A stretch of 64,000 nt of DNA, from contig OZ025720.1 of the NCBI GenBank assembly GCA_964019335.1, positions 38,501-102,500 of the forward strand. Direction: 5' to 3'. Shown here piece after piece: positions 22,437-32,512 of this stretch. The translations under genes were made by a program, and so were the position numbers. The stretch's first letter is position 1. Every line of letters begins with the position of its first letter. The notes under the pieces are model-generated. The model saw only the letters and a list, made by a program, of their open reading frames with translations. It was not told where the DNA came from and made no database searches. Source of the stretch: Diplonema japonicum (lineage: Eukaryota; Euglenozoa; Diplonemea; Diplonemida; Diplonemidae).

Positions 22437-23526
22437 AAGAAAGAAGAAACGATAAGAGAGATAAAACCGGAGAGGAAGAGGAAACCTAAGGAAAAGAGAA
22501 AAAAAGAAAAACGAACAAAGAAATGGCGTATTAACGTGGATGGCAGAGTTAGAAGGGAGGGGGTCAAAACTGTCCGCAATGGTATTTTCTTCAGTTTCTT
22601 TTTTGAAAAACCCAGAAATCTTTTGAAGACGAAAGCCGAGGCTTGTTATTCACTTTATCACCGACTTTTTTCCAAATGAAGAAAAAACCCAAAAGAAAAC
22701 CATTGTGGACTTTAAAAGTATTTCTCTACCCCCCCAGGGGCACGAGAAGACGGGAAGGGGAACAAAAGAGGAACTACTCAACTCGTTGGTTCTTCTCACA
22801 GGTTAAAAAAAATCAGATCTTTTACCGGGTAGGTACTAATAAAAAAAAAATCATTTATGAGTACATGTCTTTGTGTTCACACGAGCAGAAAAAATATTTG
22901 AAAGCTGCAAAATGCTTTTTTCTCCCGGCACACGTTGCATATAGTAATAGAGTCATTTTTTAACAAAAAATAAAAAAAAAAGGCTTTCCACTTCGTCAGA
23001 ATTACCAGTTGGCTCATCCAAAGAGGTAGCTAGTGGGATGGAGGGGAGGGCATAAGGGTGGGTAAGCTTCTGTAAACTGGTTATTTTCTTTCCTTTTTCT
23101 TATTTTTTTTTTTACTTCTTTATGTTCTCCAGGTTTAGTAATCAGGATTCAAATTCCCATTCCCCCCCCCCTCCCCTCCTCCTCTTTCTTTTTGCAAATT
23201 GTAAAATCTTTTTTTTTTTTGAAAAGAACTGGTTTTTTTTTTCCAGTTCTTTTATCTACTTATATCTTCTGAACAAAAATATAAAAAAAAAAACCCCCCT
23301 CAACTAAGGAAATATTTTTCCAAGTCTTTTTCCAACAACAAAAAAAAAAAAAAAAAACCACCTAAAGTATCGTTATCCCCTCTTCTAATCATTGCGGCCA
23401 GTTATTTTAGGCCTTTTTATATAGCTAGAGGGGAAAAGGAAATGTCGGAAGGTTTTTCTTTTTTTTTTGGGAAAAAAAAAAAAAAAAAAAAAAAAAAAGG
23501 AAATAATATATTCCATCGTCCACCCA
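22166..23526. other. Gene-free, homopolymer-rich spacer
   Basis: No gene is supported. The region contains several poly(A), poly(T) and poly(C) tracts (for example a 37-nt A run near 22398). Bases 22900-22965 resemble 54238-54310 (GCTGC.AAA...CGGCACA..GTTGCATATA), a diverged dispersed repeat. Confidence 0.65.
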
Positions 23527-24942
23527 TCACTCTGAGGAGCTATCATCGTTCTCCAACATTTTCTGTTCGGCACAACCCAGCGTAGGCCTTACATTGAGGT
23601 CCCGCTTTGCCAAGGTACGACGCTCTTTGGCGTCAATGATGACCACGTGCATCCTCCTGCCCCGTTCCTGTTTTTTTTTTTTTTTTTTTTTTTTTTTTTC
23701 CCCTTCAAATACCTTGTGCATTCTCGTGTACAATTTTGCGAACAAAGCCCGCCTTGCCATCTCCCAAGTATTGTCGATGAAGAAGTAAATTGTTTGGTCC
23801 GCCCCGTCCTCGCCCTCTTCAATCATGACATGCTTCAGGTTCAAGGGCTCGGCGAACCTCTCAGCAAGCTTCAAATGCAGCCTCTCTGCACGCATCAACG
23901 CATCAACATCCTGCACCTCCCGTTGCATATTCACATCCTTCCACGACCAATGCCCTTTATGATTCTTCTCAAGCCACGCTGCGACTGCCTTACGCGTCTT
24001 GGGAATGGGGTTGGTGTTCACAGCAGGGGACACAATATGTTCGGAAAGCACGTTGATGGGTTCCGCGGCGGATAAAACATTTTCATCGACAAGCTGCGCG
24101 GCGTATTTTTTGTTCGCTTCGAACGCCGACATAAGCATCACCTTGGATATACCAACATAGGCTTCTTCTGTGGTAGCTGATTGAAGTGTTTTTGCGTAGA
24201 GTTTTATGCCGTCTTCGTAATTGGCTGTCCGGCAAAGTTGTATAGTTGTGAAGGGAACAGCGTGCGCGAGAAGCTCCTTCAAATCGTATTTAATGAGCTG
24301 CCGACCGGTTTGGTGAACACTGTCACTTGAGCATTTCATGAGCTCGTTGACTGCTGGGATCATTTCTTCCTCCTCGCCGCGCATATGTTCTTCGTACTGG
24401 TGGACCATGGTGTGGAGTTGCTTGAGGGTCGTTTCGTCGACTCCGAAGGACTTTAGCTTCTGTACTAGTAGCTGTCGTTTGTTAACTGCTTCTAAGTGAG
24501 AGTCGTCGTGGGTTGTGATCGCCTTCACGTTCTTCTTAAGGTACGGGAAGAATACGTCATCTTCATGTTTCGTGTGTAGGTCGATGAGCCGCGAGGTTTG
24601 TTCAAACAGTTTAACACCCTCTACAACTGTTCGTGTGTGGGCGAGAAGTTCCAATGCCTTGCTCATTCCCGCCTTGATGGCGCGGTGTGTTAGGATCATG
24701 AAGTCCACCGGTGCCATGTGCAGGCCAGCAGTCGATGTTACTAGCGGTTGCGGGTTCTCGCCGAGGTATGCTTCCTTCGTGACGGCCCAGTTCCGTATCT
24801 CCTTCAAGGCTTCCAATGGGTTGTCGCCCACCTGCATCGTGTTCAGATGCTGCCTCAGCTGGTCTAGTAGTACATCCGTCACGCTCTTGTCATCCTTCTC
24901 GCGTGTCTGCGAAGCAGATTTGCTTCGTTTTTTCATCTGCAT
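23527..24942 (-). CDS. Hemerythrin-like (HHE) domain protein
   Basis: Two exons, 23713-24942 and 23527-23667, with a 45-nt intron made largely of A, give 456 residues; the intron keeps frame and would otherwise encode a Lys run. Residues about 75-215 form an HHE four-helix bundle with candidate di-iron ligands: THRAI, DLHTKHEDDVFFP (HxxxE), THDDSHLEA and HQYEEHMRGEEEEMIP (HxxxH, HxxxE). Such domains bind oxygen or sense iron and redox state. The C-terminal half (AAWLEKNHKGHWSWKDV, then a region around TIYFFIDNTWEMARRALF) is not recognised. The N-terminus is Lys/Ser-rich, without a clear targeting signal. Confidence 0.85.
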   Translation of the reverse strand: MQMKKRSKSASQTREKDDKSVTDVLLDQLRQHLNTMQVGDNPLEALKEIRNWAVTKEAYLGENPQPLVTSTAGLHMAPVDFMILTHRAIKAGMSKALELLAHTRTVVEGVKLFEQTSRLIDLHTKHEDDVFFPYLKKNVKAITTHDDSHLEAVNKRQLLVQKLKSFGVDETTLKQLHTMVHQYEEHMRGEEEEMIPAVNELMKCSSDSVHQTGRQLIKYDLKELLAHAVPFTTIQLCRTANYEDGIKLYAKTLQSATTEEAYVGISKVMLMSAFEANKKYAAQLVDENVLSAAEPINVLSEHIVSPAVNTNPIPKTRKAVAAWLEKNHKGHWSWKDVNMQREVQDVDALMRAERLHLKLAERFAEPLNLKHVMIEEGEDGADQTIYFFIDNTWEMARRALFAKLYTRMHKVFEGEKKKKKKKKKQERGRRMHVVIIDAKERRTLAKRDLNVRPTLGCAEQKMLENDDSSSE

Positions 24943-26250
24943 TCTTTTTTTTTTCTTCCTTTTTTCTTTTTATGGTGGGCAAAGCGACCACTCCCCCCTT
25001 GTGATGGATGGTGATACACAGGCGAACGAGAATAATAATAACAGTAAATAACGGGGGGAATACCCGAGATGAAAACTGTCATAAGACACCACGCCATACA
25101 GCGAATGAAGTATGAATGTTGAAAGAAGGGGGAAGGGGGAGAGGAGGGGAGGCAAGGGGAGGGTAATGCACAGTGACAAGGTTGTACAAATAATCAGAAG
25201 GGGGGAAGAAGAAGAAGAAAAAAAAAACGATCTTCCCACGACCACTAACATATTCGCTTTCTCTAGCCCATTACAAAATTCGCACTGAATTTAAATAATG
25301 ATAGGATATAAGTGCTATGGAAGGAAAAAAAAATAAAAATAAAAACAGAGGAATGCATTGGGACCAGTTAGTTAGTGACAATCAGCAGGGAAGGGGGAGG
25401 GAGGGAGGGCCTCAAACTCAACATAATCTTCCTTGAAAGCAGTAGGGAAAAAAAAAAACTTAAAAAGTAACGTTGCGTATCACGGACTCATAGATTCTTT
25501 GAAAACCTTCAGTCTGTCTTCAAAAGTTCCCCTGTGTAGCCTTAGAAGCATGCAAGCATTTACTGGCATAATATTCGGTATTTGTCAAGAAAAACGACTC
25601 AACAAAACAACAGATTAGGTGCTGCCATAATATACCGAATACCTGGCCATATATAGAGTTAAGAGAGGTCTGAAATATATAAAAATAATATCAGGTTTGT
25701 TTAAAGTGGGATATTCACAACGAATAATGAACCCACGTCACTCGAGTGAAAATTTACTTCTCTTTTTCTTCTCTTTTCTTTTCTTTTCTTTTCTTTCTTT
25801 TTGTTCAAAAAGTTGGAACCTGCACTATGTGACAAGATCGCCTAACGACTATCAACTCATCTTGAGTTCGATCCTTCTGTCGTGGTGTTGCCTTCGGCCC
25901 GACGTAGTGCCTCCACTTGGGCATGAAACCAACTATAAAGAAAAAACTCTTAAAAAAAAAAAAGAAACTCTTTATGGCAGGTGTCATTGCACAAAAGTGT
26001 GCATAACTAACATTTCTTTCTCTTTTGAATAGATTTGTGAAAGACTTTGAATATTTGTAACAAAAAAAAAAATAAAAAAATAAAAAAAGCGATGTCACAT
26101 GCAAACTCCGCGTGCGAGACGCAGGCCCCTAGAAGAAGGAGAGAGGTATGATCTGTACTAGGCATCTCTCAGTTTCGGACACGACTCCAGGTGCTGTCCT
26201 CTTCAGGCGAGAGTGCTGTTCCCAACCACAAAAAAAAATAAAAAGGAAAA
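24943..26250. other. Spacer with a retroposon copy
   Basis: No gene is supported in this 1.3-kb stretch. It contains simple-sequence tracts (TTTTC repeats near 25770) and the better-preserved tRNA-like SINE copy at 25812-25930. Confidence 0.65.
25812..25930 (+). mobile_element. tRNA-like SINE copy with B-box
   Basis: The block begins GTTGGAACCTGCACTATGTG, continues with GACAAGATCGCCTAACGAC, and has GAGTTCGATCC at 25864-25874, matching the Pol III B-box consensus. A related copy is at 13648-13742, and a truncated head followed by poly(A) is at 58455-58491. A complete tRNA cloverleaf could not be formed, so this is a tRNA-derived repeat rather than a tRNA gene. Confidence 0.55.
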
Positions 26251-27000
26251 CTAGAAGGACAGTTCCCACAACGAAGCAGCAAGTTCAGTGTTGCCCACTG
26301 GAGGCGATAGCACTGGAGGCGATAGTGTTGACACAGTATACTTCCCGTCATAAGGAACAAAGGTGTGAGCAAGGGGGTAGGTGTTCTTTGTCTTGTCTTT
26401 GAACTTCTTTTTGAACTCCTTCTCGGCAACCTCCGTGTTCTTCGCTTTCGGCATCCTGCTCTGCCCGAGCTCCCCAACCCTGCCCCATCGCGTCCACACA
26501 CAGTACGCGTATTTTGCACTGCTAGAGTTGTTCCGAAGCATTTGAAGAATGTAAAACCGGTTGACATTACTCTCCTTATTATTATGGTGAAGCACAAGGT
26601 CCCATCCTTTCACAATTACATTACATCGTAGGACTCTCTACCTGGGACTTCAACATCTACATGTGGATGCTTGGAGGGTTCTACTTGCTTTACTTCTAAT
26701 TCAGCATGATGCCATATGACCCGCCCTAGCTCTTCTGTTTGCTTCCATTTCGTCCCCTGTTCCTGCTTGGGTTCTTCAAAGATGGTCTCCTCTGTTTCGC
26801 TGCAGTGCCAAGCCTTCTGCCAGTGTAGCTTCGACTTCTCCTCCTCTCTGTGTACCCACTCCCGCAGCCATGGGAACGGGTTCAAATGTTCCTCCTTCGC
26901 AAAGTCTGCCACTAACTTTACCACCTCCCCCTGCCTTCCTGTAGACAGGGGGCACCTCGCGCTTCGGGCCAAGCTTGACTCGCTTCTTCGTCCGGGGCAT
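26251..27000 (-). CDS. Single WGR-domain protein (no catalytic domain)
   Basis: Three exons (26956-27000, 26642-26930, 26251-26606) give 229 residues. The 35-nt second intron is clear; the 25-nt first intron is the best frame-restoring choice but uncertain. A basic start (MPRTKKRVKLGPKRE) is followed by a Trp/Glu-rich segment, then a WGR domain: FYILQMLRN, YAYCVWTRWGRVGELGQ, EKEFKKKFKDKTKNTY. WGR domains bind DNA ends and allosterically activate PARP catalysis; here the protein stops soon after the domain. It is closest to the WGR of the gene at 34191-36069 (shared KEFKKKFKDKT). It could act as a decoy, adaptor or DNA-binding regulator; that is inference. Confidence 0.8.
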
Positions 27001-27529
27001 GCTCCTCGGGTCCCTGGTGTGGATGGTTAGAAGAGGACATGATAATAATAATAGTTTAAACAAAAAACGAGAGCGACCCGACATTCTTTTTTTCTTTCCA
27101 TCGTATTCTTTTCGGGTCGTCTCTTAACGTCAAGGTGGCGTCAGACAGTGCTCAGGAAGTGTACCATAAAGGACATGGGATTGTAGTCAAAACGAGTGCG
27201 CAGCGGCCACCTCTTAGACATGCGTGCGGTGCGGTCCCCAGGTGACGTTTCCCCGGCCGCTTGGTAGATGACAGCGGGCCAAGGTTTGCCTATTGTCTCT
27301 CCAAGTACGTCACCCTAGCACAGACTTTCCTGTAATGACTCGCTTAAGGAGAGGTGTCGTCAGGCACCTAGACCGACCAAAGTCTTTGCTGCCCCTTGGG
27401 CCAAAAAAAGGGGGGGGGGGGGGACGACTACGTGGTGTTTTCTTTCGCGAAAAAAGGTTTTTTTTTGACGGAGCTGTTTTCCTCAAAAAAAAAAAGAAAG
27501 AAAGTGCGCGATAAATCATTTTTTATGTC
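27001..27529. other. Spacer, nothing recognised
   Basis: This 529-bp stretch is GC-richer than most spacers between 27130 and 27410, but no frame, RNA or repeat could be recognised. Confidence 0.6.
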
Positions 27530-28732
27530 TCAGTAGGCAGAGGTGTAGAGCTCAGTCGCAAGCTGTGTGGTTTGCATCATACAAGGGGGGCATACCTCAA
27601 GGGTCATCTCTCTCGGGTTGTTGATGAGCAAGCGCTGCTGCTTCATGCTCTCCGATGCAAGGAGGGGGATGTCTGTGTCAGCTATGCCCACCTCGCGGAG
27701 GGTGGTCTTCATGCCGATGTTCTTAGCCAACTGTGCGAGGCCGTCTGCCAGCATGGCAGCCGTCTCTTCATCGCTGTCCGCAAAGGACGATCCGGGGAGG
27801 CAGTACGGCGCCAGCTCGGCATATTGCTTCGAACACTCCGCCACCGTCATGTTCGCCCTCATCACATGGGGGAGCATCAATGCGTTTGACAAGCCATGCG
27901 GGACATGGAAGTGGGACCCGATGGGGTATGCAAGCGCATGCACCGCAGCAACGGGTGAGTTGGCAAATGCGATGCCCGCAAAGCACGACCCAAGCAGCAT
28001 GTCCGACCTTGCCTGCCTGTTCGCAGGGTCCTCACACACTGTCACAATGTTGTTCCCAAGCAGCTTCAGGGCAGACACAGCCATCGCGTCTGCGAGAACG
28101 TTTTTTCTTATCTTCGACGTGTATGCTTCGATGGCGTGCACCATGGCGTCGATCCCTGTCGCAGACGTCACATGCTTCGGGACCGACACTGTAAGGTCAC
28201 CATCGAGGACCGCCCAGTCGGGCAGCAGCAGCGGGTCGACAACACCTTTCTTTTCGCACCCCTCCGTTGTGATGATGGTAATGGGTGTCACCTCAGACCC
28301 TGTCCCAGACGTTGTGGGCACCTGGATCAGCGGAAGCCTCTGCACCCCGGCCTTGATGTTCCCCACACCGTACATGGCCTCCAGCGATTGGTCGCTCTTC
28401 GACAGCACTGCTGCGATCTTCGCCGTGTCCATGCTGCTGCCTCCGCCGAACCCGATCACTACGTCTGCCTTGAAGTCTTGTGCCACCTTCGTGCACTCAA
28501 ACACAACGGACGTCGATGGGTCTTCTTGCACACCATCATAGATGTGCACATCTACGCCATTTGCCTCCATTGCTGCTACAGACGCATCCAGCAGCCCGAG
28601 CTTTCTAATGGGCTTGTCCGTCACAACCAACGCACGCCTTCCGCTGCTGCGCACCAAGCCAGGGAGCTTTGTGGTGCTGCTCCCGAGCTCCACCAGCAGG
28701 TTACGCGTGGTTTGGAAAAGAAACTGCGACAT
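27530..28732 (-). CDS. Iron-containing alcohol dehydrogenase
   Basis: Two exons, 27596-28732 and 27530-27562, with a 33-nt stop-free intron give 389 residues, the usual family length. Motifs: GFGGGSSMDTAK (NAD(P) binding), VPTTSGTGSEVTP, GIDAMVHAIEAYTS and AVHALAYPIGSHFHVPHG. The Asp and three His in the last two supply the metal ligands. Splicing restores a normal C-terminus ending LATELYTSAY, as in FucO-like enzymes. The family reduces aldehydes or oxidises alcohols with NAD(P)H; substrate cannot be fixed. The ATG follows a CATGTCTCAG acceptor by 10 nt. No transit peptide is obvious, so cytosolic action is likely. Confidence 0.93.
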   Translation of the reverse strand: MSQFLFQTTRNLLVELGSSTTKLPGLVRSSGRRALVVTDKPIRKLGLLDASVAAMEANGVDVHIYDGVQEDPSTSVVFECTKVAQDFKADVVIGFGGGSSMDTAKIAAVLSKSDQSLEAMYGVGNIKAGVQRLPLIQVPTTSGTGSEVTPITIITTEGCEKKGVVDPLLLPDWAVLDGDLTVSVPKHVTSATGIDAMVHAIEAYTSKIRKNVLADAMAVSALKLLGNNIVTVCEDPANRQARSDMLLGSCFAGIAFANSPVAAVHALAYPIGSHFHVPHGLSNALMLPHVMRANMTVAECSKQYAELAPYCLPGSSFADSDEETAAMLADGLAQLAKNIGMKTTLREVGIADTDIPLLASESMKQQRLLINNPREMTLEVCPPCMMQTTQLATELYTSAY

Positions 28733-28886
28733 TTGTTTTCCTCTGAGACATGATGCGACAAGCCGTTCTGTCGAGTTAGAAAAAACAAAAAAAAAATCAA
28801 ACACTAAGGTGATAAAACACGAAAGGGCTAGGTTGAAAATGATATATTCAGCAGAATACACAAAAGTAGGGCAAAAACTCTTCTTT

Positions 28887-29465
28887 CTACTGTTTGGGAC
28901 CTTCCTCAGAGGGCTTTTTTTTGAGCTCGCCGGTCTCCATATCCACGGTGCCTCCTTTGAGGAAGCTTTTGTACTCGTTCTGTGAGACGGATACTCTCTC
29001 GAGGTCGTTGCCCTCTGCGGCCATCTGCTTCTCGATGTTGTTGTTTTCATCGAAGAACCAGCCGAGGTTGTCGGCAATCACATGCTTGTTCTTGCAGCCG
29101 GGGCACTCGATAAGAACGACGCCCTTCGTGTAGGCCAGCTTCGAGAACTGCTTCGTTGCTTGCGTTTCGCACACACGGCACTCGAACACCAGCGCCATGT
29201 CAGCCCGCTCACTCCCGACCCCTTTCCCGCCCAGCCACTGGTCCTCCTCCCCGACCTCCAGGTGTACCATGTCCTTTTCCTCATTCGTCATGTTCTGAAA
29301 CTCCTTCCCTAGCTTGTCCACCGACGACTTCCCGGCATCATTCTGACACCACCTTTTCTGCGCCCCAAAGGCAGTGACTTCCCTCACCACGCTCAGAGGG
29401 CGCCCCGCCTGCACCCACCCCATGCACCCCCTTCTCGCCACCGACGCAATCTGCCTCGTGAACAT
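28887..29465 (-). CDS. Mitochondrial DNL-type zinc finger protein (Zim17/DNLZ)
   Basis: A single-exon frame of 192 residues. The Arg-rich N-terminus (MFTRQIASVARRG) is a plausible mitochondrial presequence. The domain has CRVCETQATKQFSK, then GVVLIECPGCKNKHVIADNL and GWF: two CxxC pairs and the HxIADNLGWF signature of Zim17/Tim15/HEP. This protein binds and keeps soluble the mitochondrial Hsp70 and is needed for protein import and Fe-S assembly. The C-terminus carries a charged extension (GTVDMETGELKKK). It is 154 bp from the alcohol dehydrogenase and 73 bp from the SDR gene, so the three are probably co-transcribed. Confidence 0.95.
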   Translation of the reverse strand: MFTRQIASVARRGCMGWVQAGRPLSVVREVTAFGAQKRWCQNDAGKSSVDKLGKEFQNMTNEEKDMVHLEVGEEDQWLGGKGVGSERADMALVFECRVCETQATKQFSKLAYTKGVVLIECPGCKNKHVIADNLGWFFDENNNIEKQMAAEGNDLERVSVSQNEYKSFLKGGTVDMETGELKKKPSEEGPKQ

Positions 29466-29538
29466 TGTGATATTTATTTATACTTAACAGGTTGCATGGG
29501 AAAGGAGAAAGTGCAATACTAAAAGTGTTAAAAAGAAA

Positions 29539-30474
29539 TCACCATTTAAGTACTTTCCCAAGGTGGTACAGTGTGCCGGTCTTGTTCATCGTGTACAGCG
29601 TGTTGCAGATGTGCTCCGCTGCTGTGTCTGGGGTGAGCTTTCCACGTGTGTTCATCTGATATAGCGTGTCATGTGGATGTTTGCATACCGTAGTGAGGAC
29701 GCTTCCAGGGTGCACGCCAGAGATAACGAAGTCAGAATGGGCCTGCGCGTGGATGCGTACAAGGGCTGACTGGAGGTTCTTTGTGAAGGCATAAGGTAGG
29801 ACCTTCTTGACAGCGGCATCCTTGAGGTCCAGATAGCTGGCAGCGATCTCGTCTAGATCCGAGACGGAGCGTGCCTCATAGAGGCGCTTTGCAATAGACT
29901 TCGATTTCACATGCTTGAGCTGCCCATAGTTCGAGATGACGACAAGAAGATGGGTCGATGGAGGCAGTACAGGAAGGAGGGCAGACATGACTGCTGACGG
30001 CGCCTTGTAGTTTACCGTCACAAAGTCAACAACGTCCTGCTGACTCCAGGGAGAGTTGCTGTTCATTGCAGCATTCAGCACAAGGTGCCTCGGCTGTTTT
30101 GCCGACACTGCGTGCTTCAAAGCCGCCACCGCCTCCTCGGACATGCTCAGGTAGTCCAGCACATACGGTTCTATCACACAACCATTCGCCTCTCTTCGCA
30201 CGGTGTCCCCCTTCTTCTCGTCTCTCACAGTTACCAACACGCTGTAGCCATCTGCGCACAGTTTTTTTACGACAGCAAGACCGATCCCTTTGTTCCCTCC
30301 AGTTACCACAGCCCACTTTTCCGGCGCCACCTTCGGCTTTTCTAGTGGCCGTTTCGTTTCCTCCTCGTGCTTCTCTACTTTCTCATGTACCTCCTCTACA
30401 TCATGGCCCACGGTCGCCAGCATCACCACGACCGTGACAGCCATCATCGCCAGAACAACCTGCTTCAGGCTCAT
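29539..30474 (-). CDS. Short-chain dehydrogenase/reductase, membrane-anchored
   Basis: From the ATG at 30474 the frame gives 311 residues. An N-terminal hydrophobic helix (VVLAMMAVTVVVMLATVG) likely anchors it in a membrane and is followed by a charged spacer. The SDR core begins WAVVTGGNKGIGLAVVKKLC (TGxxxGxG cofactor motif), with NAA, a Ser region (VVISNYGQL) and the YAFTK active-site YxxxK. The pattern fits the carbonyl-reductase-like branch of SDRs acting on ketones or aldehydes with NADP(H). The start is favoured because CACCACAG lies 16 nt upstream; a longer frame lacks a good context. Spacing to the ankyrin gene stop is 63 bp. Confidence 0.9.
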   Translation of the reverse strand: MSLKQVVLAMMAVTVVVMLATVGHDVEEVHEKVEKHEEETKRPLEKPKVAPEKWAVVTGGNKGIGLAVVKKLCADGYSVLVTVRDEKKGDTVRREANGCVIEPYVLDYLSMSEEAVAALKHAVSAKQPRHLVLNAAMNSNSPWSQQDVVDFVTVNYKAPSAVMSALLPVLPPSTHLLVVISNYGQLKHVKSKSIAKRLYEARSVSDLDEIAASYLDLKDAAVKKVLPYAFTKNLQSALVRIHAQAHSDFVISGVHPGSVLTTVCKHPHDTLYQMNTRGKLTPDTAAEHICNTLYTMNKTGTLYHLGKVLKW

Positions 30475-30537
30475 TGTATTTGCATAGTTCCTGTGGTGAG
30501 TCACATGCTGCAAGTCGATATTAATGTTGCAACACAT

Positions 30538-31680
30538 TTATAGGTCTCGCACTGTGTCGCTCATCACGTCGTAGAGAGCGGGGTCCGTGCACAGGGCCAC
30601 GTCAAGGGGTGTGAGGTTGTGGGTGTTGGCACTGAGCGAAGCACCTGCCTGGATAAGGGCGACGCACGCATCTTCTGAGTTGCTGGCGGCTGCAGTGTGC
30701 AGGGGTGTCTCGAGGGTGTCGAAGGTTCGGCTGTTAGGGTCTGCACCCCATTTGAGGAGGATAGCAATGGTGTGGGTGCAGTTGGTGACAGCGGCAAAGT
30801 GGAGTGGCGTGTACCCTGAAGGCTGCGAGGGCTGATCGGGGTCAGCACGTGGGAGCAACGCCTGCAAACAGTTTACGCGCGATAGTGAGCACGCGAAATG
30901 CACAGGGCTTAGTCCTTCGTCATTCAAGACGCTGACTCTTGCACCGCCGGAAACCAACAGCCTGCACAGCGACGCATCGTCTGCTTGAACACTTTTGTGC
31001 AGCACTGTTTCGCCCTCAACATCCCTCGTGTCCAGGTCGCACCTAAGTCCCACCAGCTCTTTCACGCAGGAGTATCTTCCTGCCTCAGCAGCCTGCATCA
31101 CAGTCGTCATCCCCGTCAAGTCCACTGCCTCGATGTTTCCTCCCAGTTCATGCAGCATTCGCAGCAAGTCGACCTCCCCGCACTGGCAGGCAGCGTGCAT
31201 AGGTGTCCACCCTTCGGAATCCGTGGCACACGGGTCCACACCGTGCTCGAGCAGCATCTTGCAAAGTGTTGTAAAACCCTTCAAGCAGGACGTGATCAGG
31301 AGGTCGACAAGCAGTGGGTCATTGGGGGTGAGCTCCAGGTGCAGCCTGAGTGCATCCTCCATGGCGTCCGTCGCTGTTGGGAAGTCTTGGATAGCATGCA
31401 GGAGGCTGGTGATGTGTGGCAGCCCCAGCTCGGACAGGCGGGACTTCATCACCCATGTCTTGTCGAGACTCACCGAGACCACGCATCCATCGCACAGCAC
31501 GTCTGCCGCCCGTCTATCGCCTTCGACGGTCTCCCCCTCAACTTCCACCGCGAACCGTTCATCCTCAAAACCTAACTTCCTCCCTACCTTTGCCTTCATG
31601 TCGTTCACGGTATCAGTGTACCCCATCGACACCACGCACCCCACTCCGCTGGGCCCCACAACATGCACGTCAAGCGACAT
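30538..31680 (-). CDS. Ubiquitin-like domain plus ankyrin repeat protein
   Basis: A single-exon frame of 380 residues. The ATG lies one base after TTCTCACAG, giving almost no 5' leader before a putative spliced leader. Residues about 1-80 look like a ubiquitin-like fold (DVHVVGPSGVGCVVSMG, DTVNDMKAKVGRKLG). Residues 125-380 contain about six or seven ankyrin repeats, e.g. EGWTPMHAACQCGEVDLLRM, SGYTPLHFAAVTNCTHTIAI and LETPLHTAAASNSEDACVAL. Ankyrin arrays mediate protein binding; the Ubl might connect to the proteasome or ubiquitin machinery. No enzyme motif is present. Confidence 0.88.
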   Translation of the reverse strand: MSLDVHVVGPSGVGCVVSMGYTDTVNDMKAKVGRKLGFEDERFAVEVEGETVEGDRRAADVLCDGCVVSVSLDKTWVMKSRLSELGLPHITSLLHAIQDFPTATDAMEDALRLHLELTPNDPLLVDLLITSCLKGFTTLCKMLLEHGVDPCATDSEGWTPMHAACQCGEVDLLRMLHELGGNIEAVDLTGMTTVMQAAEAGRYSCVKELVGLRCDLDTRDVEGETVLHKSVQADDASLCRLLVSGGARVSVLNDEGLSPVHFACSLSRVNCLQALLPRADPDQPSQPSGYTPLHFAAVTNCTHTIAILLKWGADPNSRTFDTLETPLHTAAASNSEDACVALIQAGASLSANTHNLTPLDVALCTDPALYDVMSDTVRDL

Positions 31681-31867
31681 CCTGTGAGAAGGTCTGCACA
31701 TCACAAGTAACAAGACAATGACTCGGCACGAGTGTTAAGAGGAAGCTATTAGAAGTAGAAACTGTTAATTCGAGCACTAAAGAGCGCTCTTTCTTGAGAG
31801 AGAGAGAGAGAGGAAAAAAAAACAGGGAGGAAACAACGAAAATGGACTGACATTTAAGCTTAAACTA

Positions 31868-32428
31868 TCATTGCTCAATCTCAGCAATAGGTTGCTGTGG
31901 GTGTAGCTCTTCTCTTTCAGCAAGCCCTTGATCTAAATGCCCGCAGTTGGACTGCGAGTGTTCTTCACTTAGAGGGTATTTGCAGATCTCAAACGGCCTG
32001 TACATATCGTAAGGCTCGTGGCGATAGCAGATGCGGGGAGGGCTGCAGAAGGGCGCAGGGATCAGGGGAGGGATAGGTGGGAAGCAAGGAAAATAAGGTT
32101 CACAACACCAAAATGATCCATGGTCCTCACATTCCTGGACGGGAACAGGCTCTTCTTCGAAGTCTGCCTGATCCTGATCCTGCTCCCCTTCCACGGATGT
32201 GTGGGGACTCCTCACCTCAGGGGTCACTTCGTAAACATCTTGCTCTGAACGGGCGCCTGAAGAGCAAGCGCTACTCTCAAACTCTACTCTGTCGTCTAAG
32301 TGGATGAAGATGCAGCTCTCCCCAAAAGGACACGGCGAGTGCTGGCAAATTCTTTCCATGTGTAATCTAAACCTGCAGTATCTGGCTAGGTCGTCTATAA
32401 TAAAGAAGGTAAACATGCACAGTAGCAA
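31868..32428 (-). CDS. CCCH-like zinc finger protein (5' end uncertain)
   Basis: The frame encodes YCRFRLHMERICQHSPC, then PFGESCIFIHLDD: C-x5-C-x3-H at the end matches the CCCH RNA-binding finger, with a longer first spacing than the usual C-x8-C. Acidic, Gln/Glu-rich and Pro/Cys-rich stretches follow (CCEPYFPCFPPIPPLIPAPF). The real start is uncertain. Options are the ATG at 32359 after GATACTGCAG, or an upstream exon beginning MWADLRGDC near 32470 joined by a 26-nt intron; the frame boundary given (32428) is not an ATG. CCCH proteins commonly control mRNA stability, important where genes are polycistronic. Confidence 0.6.
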   Translation of the reverse strand: MLLCMFTFFIIDDLARYCRFRLHMERICQHSPCPFGESCIFIHLDDRVEFESSACSSGARSEQDVYEVTPEVRSPHTSVEGEQDQDQADFEEEPVPVQECEDHGSFWCCEPYFPCFPPIPPLIPAPFCSPPRICYRHEPYDMYRPFEICKYPLSEEHSQSNCGHLDQGLAEREELHPQQPIAEIEQ

Positions 32429-32512
32429 TTAAGATAAACGATGGAGCAGTCACCTCTAAGATCTGCCCACATGCAACTACTGTGTAACAGGTCCCGATTG
32501 GACCACTTTGCA

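Noticed and set aside
25812-25930. Functional tRNA gene
   Set aside because: A B-box is present but acceptor and T stems do not pair convincingly, and a related copy ends in poly(A).
27567-28541. Plus-strand frame of 324 codons
   Set aside because: Antisense to the iron alcohol dehydrogenase, which has all family motifs on the minus strand.
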